Part shown: positions 32,045 to 44,194 of the stretch, in pieces
How the letters are laid out: each line of letters opens with the position of its first letter
Numbering within the stretch: the first letter of the stretch is position 1
Source: Hyposmocoma kahamanoa
Lineage: Eukaryota; Arthropoda; Insecta; Lepidoptera; Cosmopterigidae
Assembly (NCBI RefSeq): GCF_003589595.1
Contig: NW_020654748.1
Span: 2,215,642 to 2,279,641 of the forward strand
Direction of reading: 5' to 3'
DNA length: 64,000 nt
Notes under the pieces: model-generated
Told to the model about the DNA's origin: nothing
What the model saw: only the letters and a program-made list of their open reading frames with translations
The model's database searches: none
Program-made: the position numbers and the translations under genes

Positions 32045-33360
32045 CTATTCTTCTTCTTTTTAATTTTTTATAAAAGTCTGATAAAGATTAAAGATTAAAT
32101 CAAAGAAACTAATAAAGATTTGTTTTAGTTTATTTTTATATTGTATTTACATTCGATTATGGCAGACAATTCTATTCTTGTAAATTATGCATATTTAGAT
32201 GTATTATTTCCTTAATTTAATATACCATTTGAACACTCAATTAACATTTGCTACTTTATTTTTATATTGTTTTGATATGCGATTACGGAAGAAAACTTCC
32301 TAACAACTTCCAACATTCGAAAACAAAACAAAATCCAATTACATTAGTCACAAAATTGAATAACGATAATAGTTTAACGTTTTCCCTAACGATAATAAAA
32401 AGGTCGGCTTATCGATATTTTATATAATTTTATTTCGGACGATCGCATTACAGAAATGGAGGTCATTTCTCTATAGTTTTGTTTGTTATTGAACCACACA
32501 AGATTGTCGTCGTGACCTCTTTTTACATATGTACATAAAACATAATCGTAGTCGGGTTCGTAGGTTTTTTTATGATACCAAAAGGCGGGATGGCGTACCG
32601 GGGCCTATAGCAAAATTAAGGCGAAGTATTTTATCGCGAGCCTACATTTTAGGAGGTGAGGTGTGGGGGACCGCCGCCTCTCGTGTCCCGTAACCCGTGC
32701 GCTGAAAGTTAATATAAAATAGGAATATGCGCAGAAAATTTGATAAAGATATGATGTCGGCAAGCGCCCGATGGCGACTGACGAGGAAGTGGGCGGCGAT
32801 TATGGATTTGCAAATATTGGGATAATTGTGAATTTAATAACTTCACGGCTTCAGTTGAAAACCAAATTTTAGCAGGTTCTCTGTAGTACTCAAATACGAA
32901 TATCTTCGTATAAAAAATATGTCCAAAGTTTATTTTATTCTTAAACAATTGGTTATATACTACTTTATACTGTTTTCAGGATTCTATATGATAGGATGAA
33001 GTACATAATATCCTTAGGTGTATTATAATATTTTTCTAAGAGCGTTATTTTAATAGTAATATTTAACCAATAGCTCTTGCAATACAGTTTTTTTCGCTTC
33101 TCTTACAGTGACTCGCCTTATGTGCATTATATGCATAAATATCAATTGTTGAGGTGGTTTGACTTTTTGTAGGATTATTATTATAAGGTCCCTTTTGATA
33201 ATTATTTGGATGTTGGTCAACTTATTTAAAACTCTTTTAATTGTCAACAGGTTAATAAATAAAACACCCGTGGATATATTTCAGATAACGCTAATAAAAA
33301 ATATATAATATAACAAAAAAGATTGAATTAAGTTAATTAATTTTTATTGAATTGATATTC
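32045..33360. other. AT-rich, nothing firmly recognised
   Basis: A T-run with TATGATACCAAAAGGCGGGA near 32568 may be a REP-C end. Confidence 0.4.
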
Positions 33361-33364
33361 ATTA

Positions 33365-33600
33365 TATATTACTTATAGATGGCGCTACGGCTAAAATGTC
33401 GTTGAAAAACCAAATACAAAGACACGACAACAAACAGATAGAAAAATTCGTGAGGTCCGCTGGTTCGTTCCGTGGTTTAGTTGGTATAGCATCTGCCACG
33501 GTATCCTAGAAGACGTCGATGTGAATGAGGCCGGATCGAAGAATTTTTTTTTTTTGAGTGTTCGACCTTTGTATTAATAATTATAACAATATTGAATTAA
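33365..33600 (+). mobile_element. SINE-B
   Basis: ATAGATGGCGCTACGGCTAA, TTCGTTCCGTGGTTTAGTTG; B box mutated (GATGTGAATGAGG). Confidence 0.75.
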
Positions 33601-33735
33601 GTTAATTAAGTTTAATCGAAATCAAAAGATGATTGAAGTCATTCTTTTTTCAAATTAAAATGGTATATGTGGCCAGTGGGTCATATGATCATTGTGAACA
33701 TAAATTAAACTTGTTAGAGTCCGCTGAATATGTTT

Positions 33736-33850
33736 TTTTTATGTTACCTAGTGACGGGACGAACAAGTCGTGTTCCAAAAAAAAAAAAAAAAAAAAGGTA
33801 CCAAGCATCATGCCCGTCTATAGTAGTTGCAATGTGACTCAGAGCCACCA
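33736..33850 (-). repeat. REP-C 3' fragment with expanded A run
   Basis: TAGTGACGGGACGAACAAGT, then a run of about 19 A (33778-33796) in place of the usual CGCCTGATGG, then AGTTGCAATGTGACTCAGAG. Confidence 0.7.
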
Positions 33851-33854
33851 CCTT

Positions 33855-34295
33855 CCACCTTCTCCTTACTTTCTTTCTAGTACTTTCTGGTCTATTTTCA
33901 AGTGCTCTTAAAAGCATTGGCATATTGGCCCCTTTTGTATATAAAGTACGTGTCGGTATAGTTTATTGCGTAACAAAAATAACTACTGTACGTGGCAATA
34001 TAAACGAAAACCTTGAATTAAATATGGATGAGTTACTTACTTACTCAACTGTATTTATGTATTCTTTTTCCTGGTACTTAATTATTCTATTATGTGTCCA
34101 AATAAGTATTTATGGCTTGCCATTTGGGGTAATAATGATTGGATTTCTAGGTTTCTTTTCAAACAAATCTTGTAAGTATTATAAACGACGAAATGTTTTA
34201 GATACGAGTGAAACTCATTTGATTAAATTATGAATTCGACAGTGCAGAATGATTATTTTTAAAATAATTTGTAATTTATTGTTATTTTGTTTTGG
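33855..34295. other. Unassigned, with a 102-codon hydrophobic open frame
   Basis: The frame 33925-34233 has two hydrophobic stretches and a basic tail but no family I know; AT-driven Ile/Leu/Phe content explains this equally well. Confidence 0.3.
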
Positions 34296-34299
34296 ACAT

Positions 34300-34391
34300 A
34301 TATATTTATATCGCCTACTTTTATTTCTCTCGCGAGCTTGGGTGTAATGTGTGTGTCCATGGCACCCGCGAAACAGGGTTTCCCTAGTGCA
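34300..34391 (+). mobile_element. SINE-A body fragment joined to REP-C
   Basis: TTATTTCTCTCGCGAGCTTG to CAGGGTTTCCCTAGTGC; no promoter part. Runs directly into a minus-strand REP-C. Confidence 0.7.
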
Positions 34392-34629
34392 GTGTGCAGC
34401 AGTGCATGGCAGTGCCATTCAGAACTTTTAATCGCAAAGATCTGGGGCACTGCCACTGCGCCCGCCGCCCTGAGACATAAGTTCACAAGTCCCATGTGCC
34501 TGTAATTTCATCAGCACCCTTACCCTTCCAAACCGGAATGCAGTAATGTTAACATTTCTGCTTGGCCTCAGAAATAGGTAAGGTGGCAGTACTTCCCTGG
34601 ACGAACTCTTTTACAAGGCGCTCCACTGC
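34392..34629 (-). repeat. REP-C joined to SINE-A
   Basis: From the GCAGTGGCAGTGCC region to GGACGAACTCTTTTACAAGG; the 3' end is replaced by a SINE-A piece. Confidence 0.8.
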
Positions 34630-34631
34630 TG

Positions 34632-35390
34632 CCAAAATAATAAAATTATTTTTCTAACCCCGATACGACTTCTTATATTTAGCCGATATTCTCCGTCGAG
34701 CCGACTCGTGTCAACTTATGACCATAGAGCGTAACTCTTTCGAAATATCCGGATAATAAGAAATCATGCAGTTGTCAGAAATTTGTAACTTGTAATTATT
34801 GTGGCAACATTTTATCTGTATTTTGTATTGAAATGTTTTGGTTAAACGATCGTTTTAATTAGACTATCGAATGAAAATTTGACGACCCGAGGACAAAAGC
34901 GCTAGCTTTCAAGTGTTTCAAGCTCAATAACGAAGATCCAAGCAGAGTTCAAAGGTATATAAGGACGTAAGGACTTTCGCAGGAAGAAATTATATTTTCC
35001 ATAACGATTAGAGAGGGGAAAAATTGTGCCTACCTATAATGGGCATTGTAGCAGAGATTTGAGAAAGAAAGGAATGGAATATTCTGCAGTATTTTGCTGA
35101 GGAGTCTGCAGTATTTTAACCATGTAAAAAGGGGCAATAAATAAATACCGGATTCTTTAACTAATAATGCCGGGGAGTATCAAAGGGAAACGGAGTCTTA
35201 GCAGAAGGAAAACCTCTTGGTTGAAAAATCTGAGAGACTGGTGCAATCTTAGCACACGTTCTCTACTTTCGTGTGGCAGCTTCAAAAATAAAGATTGCCA
35301 CTATGGTCGCCAGTAGACGAACATTACTTTAAGAAGATGAAGTAGAGACTTGTCGATTCCGTGCAGATTATTGTAGAGCACTATTTAAAT
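34632..35390. other. Nothing recognised
   Basis: Moderate GC, no family landmark, no coding support. Confidence 0.4.
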
Positions 35391-35392
35391 TT

Positions 35393-35452
35393 GAAAGAGT
35401 TCATCCAGAAAAGTGCTGCCACCAGTTTCTGCCGCCAAGAGGTAAGGTGAGT
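35393..35452 (+). repeat. REP-C 5' fragment
   Basis: GAGTTCATCCAGAAAAGTGC and GTTTCTGCCGCCAAGAGG, immediately before a minus-strand copy. Confidence 0.65.
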
Positions 35453-35463
35453 GTGCATAAATG

Positions 35464-35680
35464 GTTTTTTATGAATACGAAGTGACGATCGATATGAACA
35501 AGTCGTGCGCATAGTGGTAAGCGACATGCCTACCCATAGCAGTTGCAGTGCCACTCAGAGCTTTAAATCGCAAAGATCTTAGGGGCACTGCCACCCATCA
35601 CCCTGAGACATAAGTTGATAAGTCCCATGTGCCTGAAAATTACTGCTTCGCGGTAGAAATAGGTAAGGTGGCAGTCTCTA
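35464..35680 (-). repeat. REP-C with internal deletion
   Basis: TTTAAATCGCAAAGATCTTA present; the segment between GTGCCTG and ATTACTGCTTC is shortened. Confidence 0.75.
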
Positions 35681-36207
35681 CTGCGACTGAAACGGTTTCC
35701 CCCGATTACTTCACAAATACATAGTTAAATGAATAAGAATTATAACAATATGTGATTAAAATATTTATCATATAGCAATGGCTTCTTGTTCCTTATAATT
35801 CTTGTTACAAAGTTAAAGAGTATAATTTAAAAAACAGCTCGAAAATATATGAAAAAAATTTAATATCGAAGAAAAAAATTTCCAATTCAACATTTGGCAA
35901 TGAAACGCGATTCCATATATAAAACACAACGATTCAATGGTAATAGACATAACGTTATAACGTTATTGAATAACACATTTCCACATACTATTGTTACAAT
36001 AACAATCCGCTAATGTTTATTAAATAACACATGATTGCAGCAACGTTGCTAATAATTGGATCGGTTGTCAAAACATCCGATTGTAATATCAAAACACGCG
36101 AACACATGTCAAGACATGAGGTGTGAGTTCAGTAAGAACTTCCTACTTCATTTAGCTAATAGTTTTTCACTTCCTTCTTTAATAGAAAACTTGGAAAAGT
36201 CAAGTAG

Positions 36208-36490
36208 CAGGCTCTTTGTGAAAGAATTCGCCCAGAGTAGTATTGCCACCTTACCAATTTCTGCCGCCATTTAATGTCAACATTACTGTGTTCCGGTTTT
36301 GAAGGGTAAGGGTGCTGGCGAAATTACAGGCACATGGGACTTGTCAACTTATGTCTCAGGGTGACTGGCGCATTGGCAGTGCCCGTCAGATCTTTGCGAT
36401 TTAAAAGTCTGAGTGGAACTGTAACTGTTATTAATAGGCGTGTACTTTACTATCAGGCGCATGACTGGTTCGTCCCGTCACTTGATAATA
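36208..36490 (+). repeat. REP-C, near full length
   Basis: GAAAGAATTCGCCCAGAGTA to TTCGTCCCGTCACTTGATAA. Confidence 0.85.
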
Positions 36491-36569
36491 CAAAAAAAGG
36501 TTTGAAATTCAAACATTTCTGTCTTGCCAATTACACTCGTTAATACTTTTAAGTTTCTCAACCAAAATG

Positions 36570-36680
36570 GGGGGAAACGACACGTCTGAAGTCGATATCG
36601 GGGGGAGTAGAGACCCGGAGAGTAATAACCGGGGTAATGAGACCGGAGAAGTAGTGGCCGGGGAGTAGATGCCGGGGGAA
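36570..36680. repeat. Degenerate GC-rich minisatellite
   Basis: Irregular units of the type GGAGAGTAATAACCGGGG, GAGACCGGAGAAGTAGTGG and CCGGGGAGTAGATG, about 15-18 bp each. Confidence 0.65.
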
Positions 36681-36887
36681 TTAAACGTTTTAGCACTTGT
36701 AGCACTATATGACGGTCGCGGGTCCAATTTCCGGTTTTAATTTAGAAAACTAAATTGATTCTGAGCTGAGATTCTCGAATAGTCAGCCCGGGCTTTAGAT
36801 AGTTTTGTCGATATGATTATTTTAGTTCAATTACAACACTAAAACAGTTTAGCACATTGTTTTAGTTGAATTAATGTCTGATTAGAT

Positions 36888-37135
36888 CAACAACAAGCCG
36901 TGGTAGACTAATGTTTTGAGAGGCGGTAGCTCTCAAGCAAAGGCCGTGGGTTCGAATCCGGGCTTGCACCTCTGAGTAATGTGCGAACTTTAATATCGTG
37001 ACGAAACCGTCACGTCGAAGAAGTTTCACAACCCTGGGAAAACGTAGGAAGGCCCCAATCCACATAAGTCAGCGTTGCGGACTATAGCCTAAAACCTATG
37101 GCCTAAATAGGTTGATATTAATGATGATGAATGTC
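36888..37135 (-). repeat. Repeat M copy 3 with tRNA-like stretch
   Basis: Minus-strand copy (ACTTATGTGGATTGGGGCC, CCTATTTAGGCCATAGG). It adjoins a plus-strand tRNA-like piece with GGCGGTAGCTCTCAAGC and GTGGGTTCGAATCCGGGC. Confidence 0.6.
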
Positions 37136-37577
37136 TGATAGGGAATAATTTCTTATTTATTTAACACCTGTCTCTAACCTAAGAAAACCTTTCTAATATC
37201 CTAATGACTGACTATTGAAATCTTGTCCCATAGCTTGCTGAGAGATTTTTATTTTAACTGGTGGACTAGCGGTATCGAGTGGCCACGTCTCGGCTTCGTA
37301 TGTGACCAGTGATGGGAATTAAGGAAGTTAATTTACCTAAAGTATGAACGTTTTCTTAGTATGGAGATACCCAGTTCATCATCAATGCGATTAAATCAAC
37401 AAAACTTCTTTTTTTACTATTTATTTTCTAAACATTTCAAAATGTATGTTGTCAAATGTGAATTTTTTAAATGACTAAAGGATTGAAATACCTATGGAAA
37501 CACAACTACAACATTATTTTTTGAAACAATAATTTGTAGCAAATACTTAATAGGAAATAATGATTTGTTGGCAATAT

Positions 37578-37866
37578 TTTTTTTTATATTATCAGGTGAC
37601 AGGACGAACATTTCGTGCGCCTGATGGTAAAATACACGCCTGGGCATAACGGTTGCGGTGCCACTCAGAGCTTTAAATCGCAAAGATCTGAAGGGCACTG
37701 CCATTGCGCTAGTCCCCTGAGACTTGACAAGTGCCATGTGCCTGTAAGTTCAGCTGCACCCTTCAAAACCAGAACACAGTAATGCTGACATTAGTGCTTG
37801 GCGACAGAAATAGGTAAGGTGGCAGTACTTCTCTGGACGAACTCTTTCTTAAGGAGTTCCACTGCT
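37578..37866 (-). repeat. REP-C, near full length
   Basis: Poly-T and CAGGTGACAGGACG to GGACGAACTCTTTCTTAAGG. Confidence 0.85.
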
Positions 37867-37934
37867 GCTAAAAATGCGCAATAGCAGTGTGATATGACTC
37901 ATTTATTGATTGTGAATATGAGCTATAGCCAAAA

Positions 37935-38195
37935 ATGGGCAAGGGCCCGGGTTAAAACCCATTAAAGTTCGATATCGAGGACAAAAACTAATTACAACTA
38001 AATATTTGTTGTAAATCGAGGTTTGTTCAAAAATGTATTATTACAAATTATTACAAAATGTTTATTGCTTTCTGATCTAGAGGATTCGATTTGCTTTTCT
38101 ATTGAATCGATTCACTTGGCAATCGCATTGAATAAATTGATACAAAAAATCGTTAGATGGTATGCACTTGAATTGATCTTCATAAAAATTTAATC
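37935..38195 (-). repeat. Dispersed repeat pair H, copy 2
   Basis: Inverse copy of 7715-7965 (GGTTTTAACCC, TAGTTTTTGTCCTCGATATC on the minus strand); carries stops. Confidence 0.75.
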
Positions 38196-38271
38196 GTAAT
38201 GTGCATCTTTAGTAGTGGAAATTCACAAAATTGCAAGATGGGTCAATACAAAAAATACGAACTAAACGAAA

Positions 38272-38325
38272 TAGACGAAAAATAGGCGACGTCACTCAAT
38301 AGTGACGTCGCCTATTTTTCGTCTA
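38272..38325. repeat. Perfect hairpin, 25-bp arms, 4-nt loop, with CRE-like sites
   Basis: Arm TAGACGAAAAATAGGCGACG continuing TCACT, loop CAAT, exact inverse arm. The inner stem holds GACGTCA and TGACGTC, seven bases of the CREB/ATF site, once on each side. Confidence 0.95.
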
Positions 38326-38329
38326 AAAA

Positions 38330-39920
38330 AGATTTTTTACATCGAAATTTGTAATATGTGCAAGTGTGGATTTAGACCAAATTCCACATTCGTCGTTTTT
38401 GCCCACGATTTTTCCCGGGCGGGCTACAACTCAAATTTCCAAACGCTAAGTCGGTGTTAACATAACCATAAGAAGGGGGAAGTTGCCATTATTTTGGGTA
38501 ACCTATGGTTACAGTTTTTTTATTGCCTTCCCCACCATCACCATAACCTACCACTGATAGACGTAAGTACGGTTGCTTCTGGAGAGTATATCACAATTAT
38601 TGTCTGCCTGGTCGCTTCCCAGATACTACGAGACTAATATATAGGACCACTTAGTAAAACTCTACTGCATGTAGTGGCAGATGGATAGTTTACTATTTAA
38701 CAAGGGATTAGGGGACCTAGGTGCATAAATACGAAAGTTCAATGGTACGGCGAATAAGACGGTGTGTTTTAAATCAAAATATGAATAAAACAAGTAATTT
38801 TAAGCACCGACCTTCGAATACATTGTGGAAAACGGCCTAGCGTTTAGAAAGAGATGCAGGCTATGGATAAGGATGGAGCGAAGTGACGTCATGAACTCCT
38901 GCGCAGTGGCAACGTCGCGATGTTTTGTAAATAGAATCTCCGTTGGCAATTGTCGAGGGAACAGGACAACGCTATTTGAGTGAAAGAGAAAGTGTAAAAA
39001 CATTTTGAAATTGGATCTTATTGCTACGTATTACGAGTTTCAGCCGCACTTATGTATTTACAGTTAGAATTGTATTGGTTTGTTTGATATGTCGATCTAC
39101 CATTTCATGATGATCTTTGACGTAGATTTTCTAAAGACATCTTTTTGCTTGCTACTTTAAATATAATATAATTTTTTATATCTGCTTTTGGTGCAGTTCA
39201 TTCGAAGGTAAGTTCAAGAAGAAGAGCGATAAAGTTGATCTTACCAAGTTGTACTATAAAAAAGGTAAAAACAAGTTTCTTTTATATTAACAAAGATTAA
39301 TAAAACATTTGGTTATGACAATCGAGAATGGTCTTATTAGCCTTGTTTCACTTATTTTTTGTTGTGTAAAGGAGTCAACACTCTGATCAACACGGAATTG
39401 AATTAGACGGCTAAAAAGATTTTTGTGTCCTATAGTGGAAAAGACGTGCATTTTCCATCTGCGGACCGAATTGAAAAGAAACGCGCAAAGTCTTTTCCTT
39501 ACAGAATGAACTGAAATTTTTTTCTTTTCTGCTTTAACTCATCGATATACAAAATAATTTAAACTTTAGTTGAATTTAAATAAAATTCATCGCAATAAAA
39601 ATTTGAGGTTATGCAATTTTAATTTTTAATTTGAGATTAGGTCATTTTTTTCGAAGGTGTATTAGTTGTTAAGCGGCCATATTTGTTCGCTTTTTAATTT
39701 CTGAACAAAATCGATTACATACATGTGAAGCGTCCGAGCAGCTTAGGGTATACGTGTGCTCCATTTCTAACTGTAATTGAATTATTAAATAAACAGAAAC
39801 AAAAACAAAGCCGTATTTTTACTTTACGCATCAAAAATTTGGAACAAAATACAATATTTTCGGAATGTGTATTAATTGAAATTTAGGTAAATACAATCTG
39901 TTTATTTTAATGTACTTCGT
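38330..39920. other. Nothing recognised
   Basis: Largest stretch without a named repeat; slightly GC-richer at 38400-38640. Confidence 0.45.
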
Positions 39921-39924
39921 ACAG

Positions 39925-40062
39925 GCCAAGCAGTAATGTGAGCATTACTGAGTTCCGTTTTTAAAAGGCAAGTGTCCTGATGAAATCGCAGGCATATGGA
40001 GCTTATCAACTTATGTCTCATGGAGACGGGCGCAGTGGCAGTGCCTCTAAGATCTCATAAGA
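39925..40062 (+). repeat. REP-C, both ends cut
   Basis: CAAGCAGTAATGTGAGCATT to GCAGTGGCAGTGCCTCTAAG. Confidence 0.7.
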
Positions 40063-40064
40063 TC

Positions 40065-41255
40065 ATACCTGCTGTAATGAGAAGAAAAATGGCCCGAGGG
40101 TTTTATTTGCGGCATTATCGGCAAGTTATCCTGCATGCAGTCATACTATTCACGTGCAAGTGTGATGAAAAACATTGTGTTTCACGAGCGGTACGGGAAT
40201 TACAAACCTCGACTCTGAAAGCTCTCAGTCTTCGACTTCGGGCTTCTGATAGTCTCGTTAGTAATTCCTTATTTATCGCCCTTTATACTCAATGCATTAT
40301 TACGTCAAGAAGAATAGTATTTTTTTTTAATGGAATATTGTCACAGGCATAACATTAACATGAGAAATAAACATGAACTAACTGTTCCTGACAGTCGCCT
40401 TCATAAAGTCACAAAAAAAATTTAAGGGATAGTTTATACGCTTCAATAATAAGATTCCAGTTGATAATCAAAATTTGCAATTTACGAGGGTAAAATAATT
40501 TTGCCTGCTTGGATGACAAGAATTCGTGGTATTGGCCCGTTTCGCTCATGCAGGTTTTTTATTTATTTATTTATTAAGTACTACTACATCATATATTTTG
40601 TATTTAAACATACAATACTATTTAAACATTCACGATTTTCACACATTGTTTGATTTTTAACAAAACGTTGTTTTATGCGTGATTAAATCCCGAATTAAAA
40701 ATCAAATAATGTTCAAACATACAGAACACGGTATTACATCTGATATTATATGACAGTTAATAGTCCGTTCAACTATTTATTTAATTTTTGACAGCTCGAC
40801 TAGTCATCAGTTAGTGATGTCCTAATGCGTTACCGATTCGATTTCTTATTACTATTGATTTTATTTATGAATAAGTTTTAATCGTGATTTTAATACACAA
40901 TTATTTAATTGAACAACGACGGTTTATAAAGTAAAAAAAAAGTTTTAGTCGATTTAACGTATTGACATTTTTATTGAGTAGTAGAATTTTATTATAATTG
41001 TTTCAAATTAATTTATTTTCATTATAATTTATTAGACAGGTAATAAAAATTGTATAATGGAGAAATCGAAATTTATATAAAAAAGAATGACTTGATAAAT
41101 ATCGGAATCGGAGCTAAAGAGCACGTCGCTTCACTATAGAAAGAAAAAATAGAGTTCATGAAGTATTTGCATTTTTTGTCTATGGCTGCTCGTCAATAAT
41201 TATGGAACTTCATAGGCACGTTTATATCAAGCGGTTAGACAGTAATGAGAGGTAT
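40065..41255. other. Mostly AT-rich, nothing firm
   Basis: GAGCGGTACGGGAATTACAA near 40190 resembles a dispersed element; not identified. Confidence 0.4.
40555..40577. repeat. (TTTA)n microsatellite
   Basis: Five TTTA units. Confidence 0.85.
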
Positions 41256-41257
41256 GA

Positions 41258-41412
41258 TAGAGTATGTCTCAGGGTGACGGGCGCAGTGCAGTGCCCCTCA
41301 GATCTTCGTGATTTAAAGCACTGAGTGGCACTGCAATTGTTATGGACAGACGAGTCACTAACCACCAGGTTACCACCAGGTTTATTCGTTCCGTCACTTT
41401 GTCTCATAAAAA
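41258..41412 (+). repeat. REP-C 3' half
   Basis: TATGTCTCAGGGTGACGGGC to CGTTCCGTCACTTTGTCTCA, with a duplicated ACCACCAGGTT. Confidence 0.75.
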
Positions 41413-41851
41413 ATAAGTACCTAGGTAAGTAAATTAATAATAAGTACAGGTTGTCCCGATCTCTTTATCTATAAAAAGCTATGGCTTCTTGCTCATTATT
41501 CTCAGGAGAATATGCCTTACGATTGAGTACTACAGTTTAATCAATATGACAATTTCAACTATAATTTATTTACCTATGAAATAAAGCTTCTTTGAGTCTG
41601 AAGACTTACAGACAGTTTTGAGAAGTCCTACGTCAGGGACCAAGTTACATTTGTTTTGTTCTGAATAAAGCTGTCGGTTACTATGCCGTACACAGATACG
41701 GTTATCAGGAAAATGGTCGGATCAATTAAGTTTTATAGAACCGTGAAATCATTGGAATTGTGTTGTAAATTTAGGAATGTTATACGCAACTGCATTATAT
41801 ATTCATGCACTGTATCAACTTAGATACGTCATAATTTACATACGTTTTATA

Positions 41852-42130
41852 GCAGTAGAGCTCTTTATGAACGAGTTCGTCCAGGGATGTACTGTCCCTT
41901 CAACTATTTCTGCCGCCAAGCAATAGCGCGAGCGTTACTGCGTTCCGGTTTTTAACGGTAAAGGTGCTGGGATATTAGGAGCACATGGGACATGTTAATT
42001 TATATCTCAGGCTGACGGGTGCAGTGCAATGCCCCTAACATCTTCGCGATTTGCCGTGGACTGGCATGTCGCTTACCACCAGGCGCATGACTTGTTCCTT
42101 CCGTCGCTTGATATCCTAAGAAAAAAAGGT
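41852..42130 (+). repeat. REP-C with 3' internal deletion
   Basis: TTCGTCCAGGGATGTACTGT to CTTCCGTCGCTTGATATCCT; part of the GATTTAAAGC region is missing. Confidence 0.8.
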
Positions 42131-42300
42131 CCAGGTTCGATTCCTGGTAAGATCAATTTGGAAAATGAACTTGTTAAAATTGGTTCTGGTCTGGTTCCTT
42201 CGTTTGAGACCAGGTCCTTGTTGGGGATGTCTGGACACTATTATTATACTGCTGCGCCTGGGTTTTTAGATTAAAGAACGTTTTACGTTAGGTTTGGGAA
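42120..42300 (+). mobile_element. tRNA-like repeat fragment
   Basis: GGTCCAGGTTCGATTCCTGG, then TTGAGACCAGGTCCTTGTTG; begins at the end of a REP-C copy. Confidence 0.4.
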
Positions 42301-42835
42301 GTTAGTTTGTGTGTGAATGTGATTTCTATGTAATTTTTCAGGGCGAAGATAAAAATGTAGTGTAAAATGTAGTAAACGCAATAATGTTTGTAGTTAGCAT
42401 TTCAATTAGTTAAATTATACCTCTTTCAGATACTATATTACTTTAATAATAAATTTAGAAGTAAGAGCAACGAGCATTTAGAAATTTATAAGCTTTTCTT
42501 CAACAAAAATTAATGAAAACGAACTTAGTGAAAACGCATATAGGACGTTTTCACTCTAAGGCAATGTTATAATGCTTTCCTTCGTCGCCAAAGTTGGTCA
42601 AGACTAAACAATACGTCATGCTCAGATGCGATAGAGTTTCTTATTTATGTGACACATTTAATTATTTGTAAATTTACTGCATTATGCACCCAAAACACCT
42701 AAGCAGTAAAATTATTAAAGGAATAAAGTTTTGAAAATAATTTAAACTCGAAGGAAATTAGATAGCGTCTAAAATTAAACTTTGCCGACAAATTGCGATG
42801 CAACAAAGTACAAAATTTTAATAAATAAGTAAATG

Positions 42836-42962
42836 GAAGGCGGGGTGGCTTCGAAATCCTCCCCGGGGTCATTGACCCATCGACCGGCCCCCTTTAGGGG
42901 GGTACACCTCCTTCCAGTTACCCCCTACCCCGACGACGTATTGAACCTTCGCGGATGTTATG
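42836..42962. other. GC-rich island, unassigned
   Basis: About 125 bp with runs such as CCGGCCCCCTTTAGGGGGGT and TACCCCCTACCCCGACGACG. A 61-codon plus-strand frame exists but has no recognisable domain or splice support. Confidence 0.4.
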
Positions 42963-43149
42963 TGTCTTTATATATTCAGAATGTCTTTTATATAGAACAG
43001 AAATTTAAAATGCACTGAAGCGCTTAAAACTTTTCAATTTTACTACATTTGTCCAGTAATTGATTACATAAGTTGCTATATAAGGTCGTAATTTAATATT
43101 ACTTTTAGCAAGTGATCGATTCAACCCTTACACGTATAAGTACTGTCAG

Positions 43150-43420
43150 TGTAAATTGTATAAAATTATAACTTTTTATAAAAAGAAACTGACCTCAAAA
43201 GTTCGTGGAATCTATTTGCCAAGTTCAACCGGATTCATCCCCTAGTTTCCCACGATTAGAGGTGGAATAAGTTCTTTATATTTAAATGTGATCAATACTG
43301 AGGTACTCTCTTTCCAACAAAAAAAGAATAATCAAAATCGGTTCACAAATGCCAAAGCAATCACGTAACATATACTCACAAAAAATGCAGCCGAATTGAG
43401 AACCTCCTCCTTTCTCGGTA
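43150..43420 (-). repeat. MITE-D, outer part of the left long arm
   Basis: ACTGACCTCAAAAGTTCGTG to GAGAACCTCCTCCTTTCTCG; continues without a break into the inner unit of the arm. Confidence 0.8.
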
Positions 43421-43689
43421 AATAAAGGGTTGTGTAATGTGTTAATTTGCCATAGGGAAGATGATTTGCTATATTAGTATACAATGTCTTGTTATAGAGA
43501 AAATAATTTGCAACAACAGTACACAGTGTCTTCCTATGGAGAAGGTAAGTTGTACAAGTATATAATACAGTCAAGGGCAAAAGTGTGTACCTAACGGTTT
43601 ATTTTAAAATATGTATATTTAAGAGTATTTTATATAATAACATTAAATAATAATAAATATTAGACAATATCACATACGTTGTTCTGATG

Positions 43690-43870
43690 CCAAAGTAAGC
43701 AGCTAAAGCACTTGTGTTGTGGAAATCGGATACAACGACGGTACCACAAATACGGTACAACCCGACACAATATATAAAAGTTAGTTTTCTACATTGACCC
43801 GGTCGGGGTTCGAATCCGGGACCTCAGAGATGACGACAACATGAAAACCGGTTTGTAAGTAAACCGGGCA
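43690..43870 (-). mobile_element. tRNA-like repeat N, copy 1
   Basis: Minus strand GGTCCCGGATTCGAACCCCG (B-box-like), with ACGGTACCACAAATAC on the plus strand; repeats at 44.1 kb in the same orientation. Confidence 0.6.
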
Positions 43871-44019
43871 ATTATTGCAAATATTTTGACACCTCAGGTT
43901 AGAGAATTCTCAAGTATTTAAATAATACATGACCCTTCTCTAAGTTATATTGAACTCTTTTTAATTTGTTGTAACCGAAATATTAGACACCTTTACATAC
44001 ATTGATAAGTACGAGTAAC

Positions 44020-44190
44020 TAAAGCCTTTGTCTTATGGTAATCAGAAAAAAACGACGGTACCACAAACACATAGACCCGAGACAGTATAAAAAAGTTAGT
44101 TTCTATATTGACGTGGCCGGGGATCGAACCCGGGATCTCAGAGACGGCGACCACAGTAGTCGTCAAATGATTGGTTGGCATGTAAAAAAC
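44020..44190 (-). mobile_element. tRNA-like repeat N, copy 2
   Basis: GATCCCGGGTTCGATCCCCG on the minus strand and ACGGTACCACAAACAC on the plus. Both copies lie in the spacer of the long inverted structure. Confidence 0.6.
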
Positions 44191-44194
44191 TAAA

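Noticed and set aside
33925..34233. 102-codon hydrophobic frame, considered as a chemoreceptor piece
   Set aside because: No receptor motif, no splice sites or neighbouring exons; hydrophobicity follows from AT-rich codons.
36334..36543. Recurrent MGLVNLCLR... peptides (also 39996, 34259)
   Set aside because: These are translations of REP-C (GGGACTTGTCAACTTATGTC) and have no coding meaning.
36930..36972. Possible tRNA gene (GGTTCGAATCC B box)
   Set aside because: The 3' half does not close a cloverleaf and the flanks are repeat M; tRNA-like repeat is the simpler reading.
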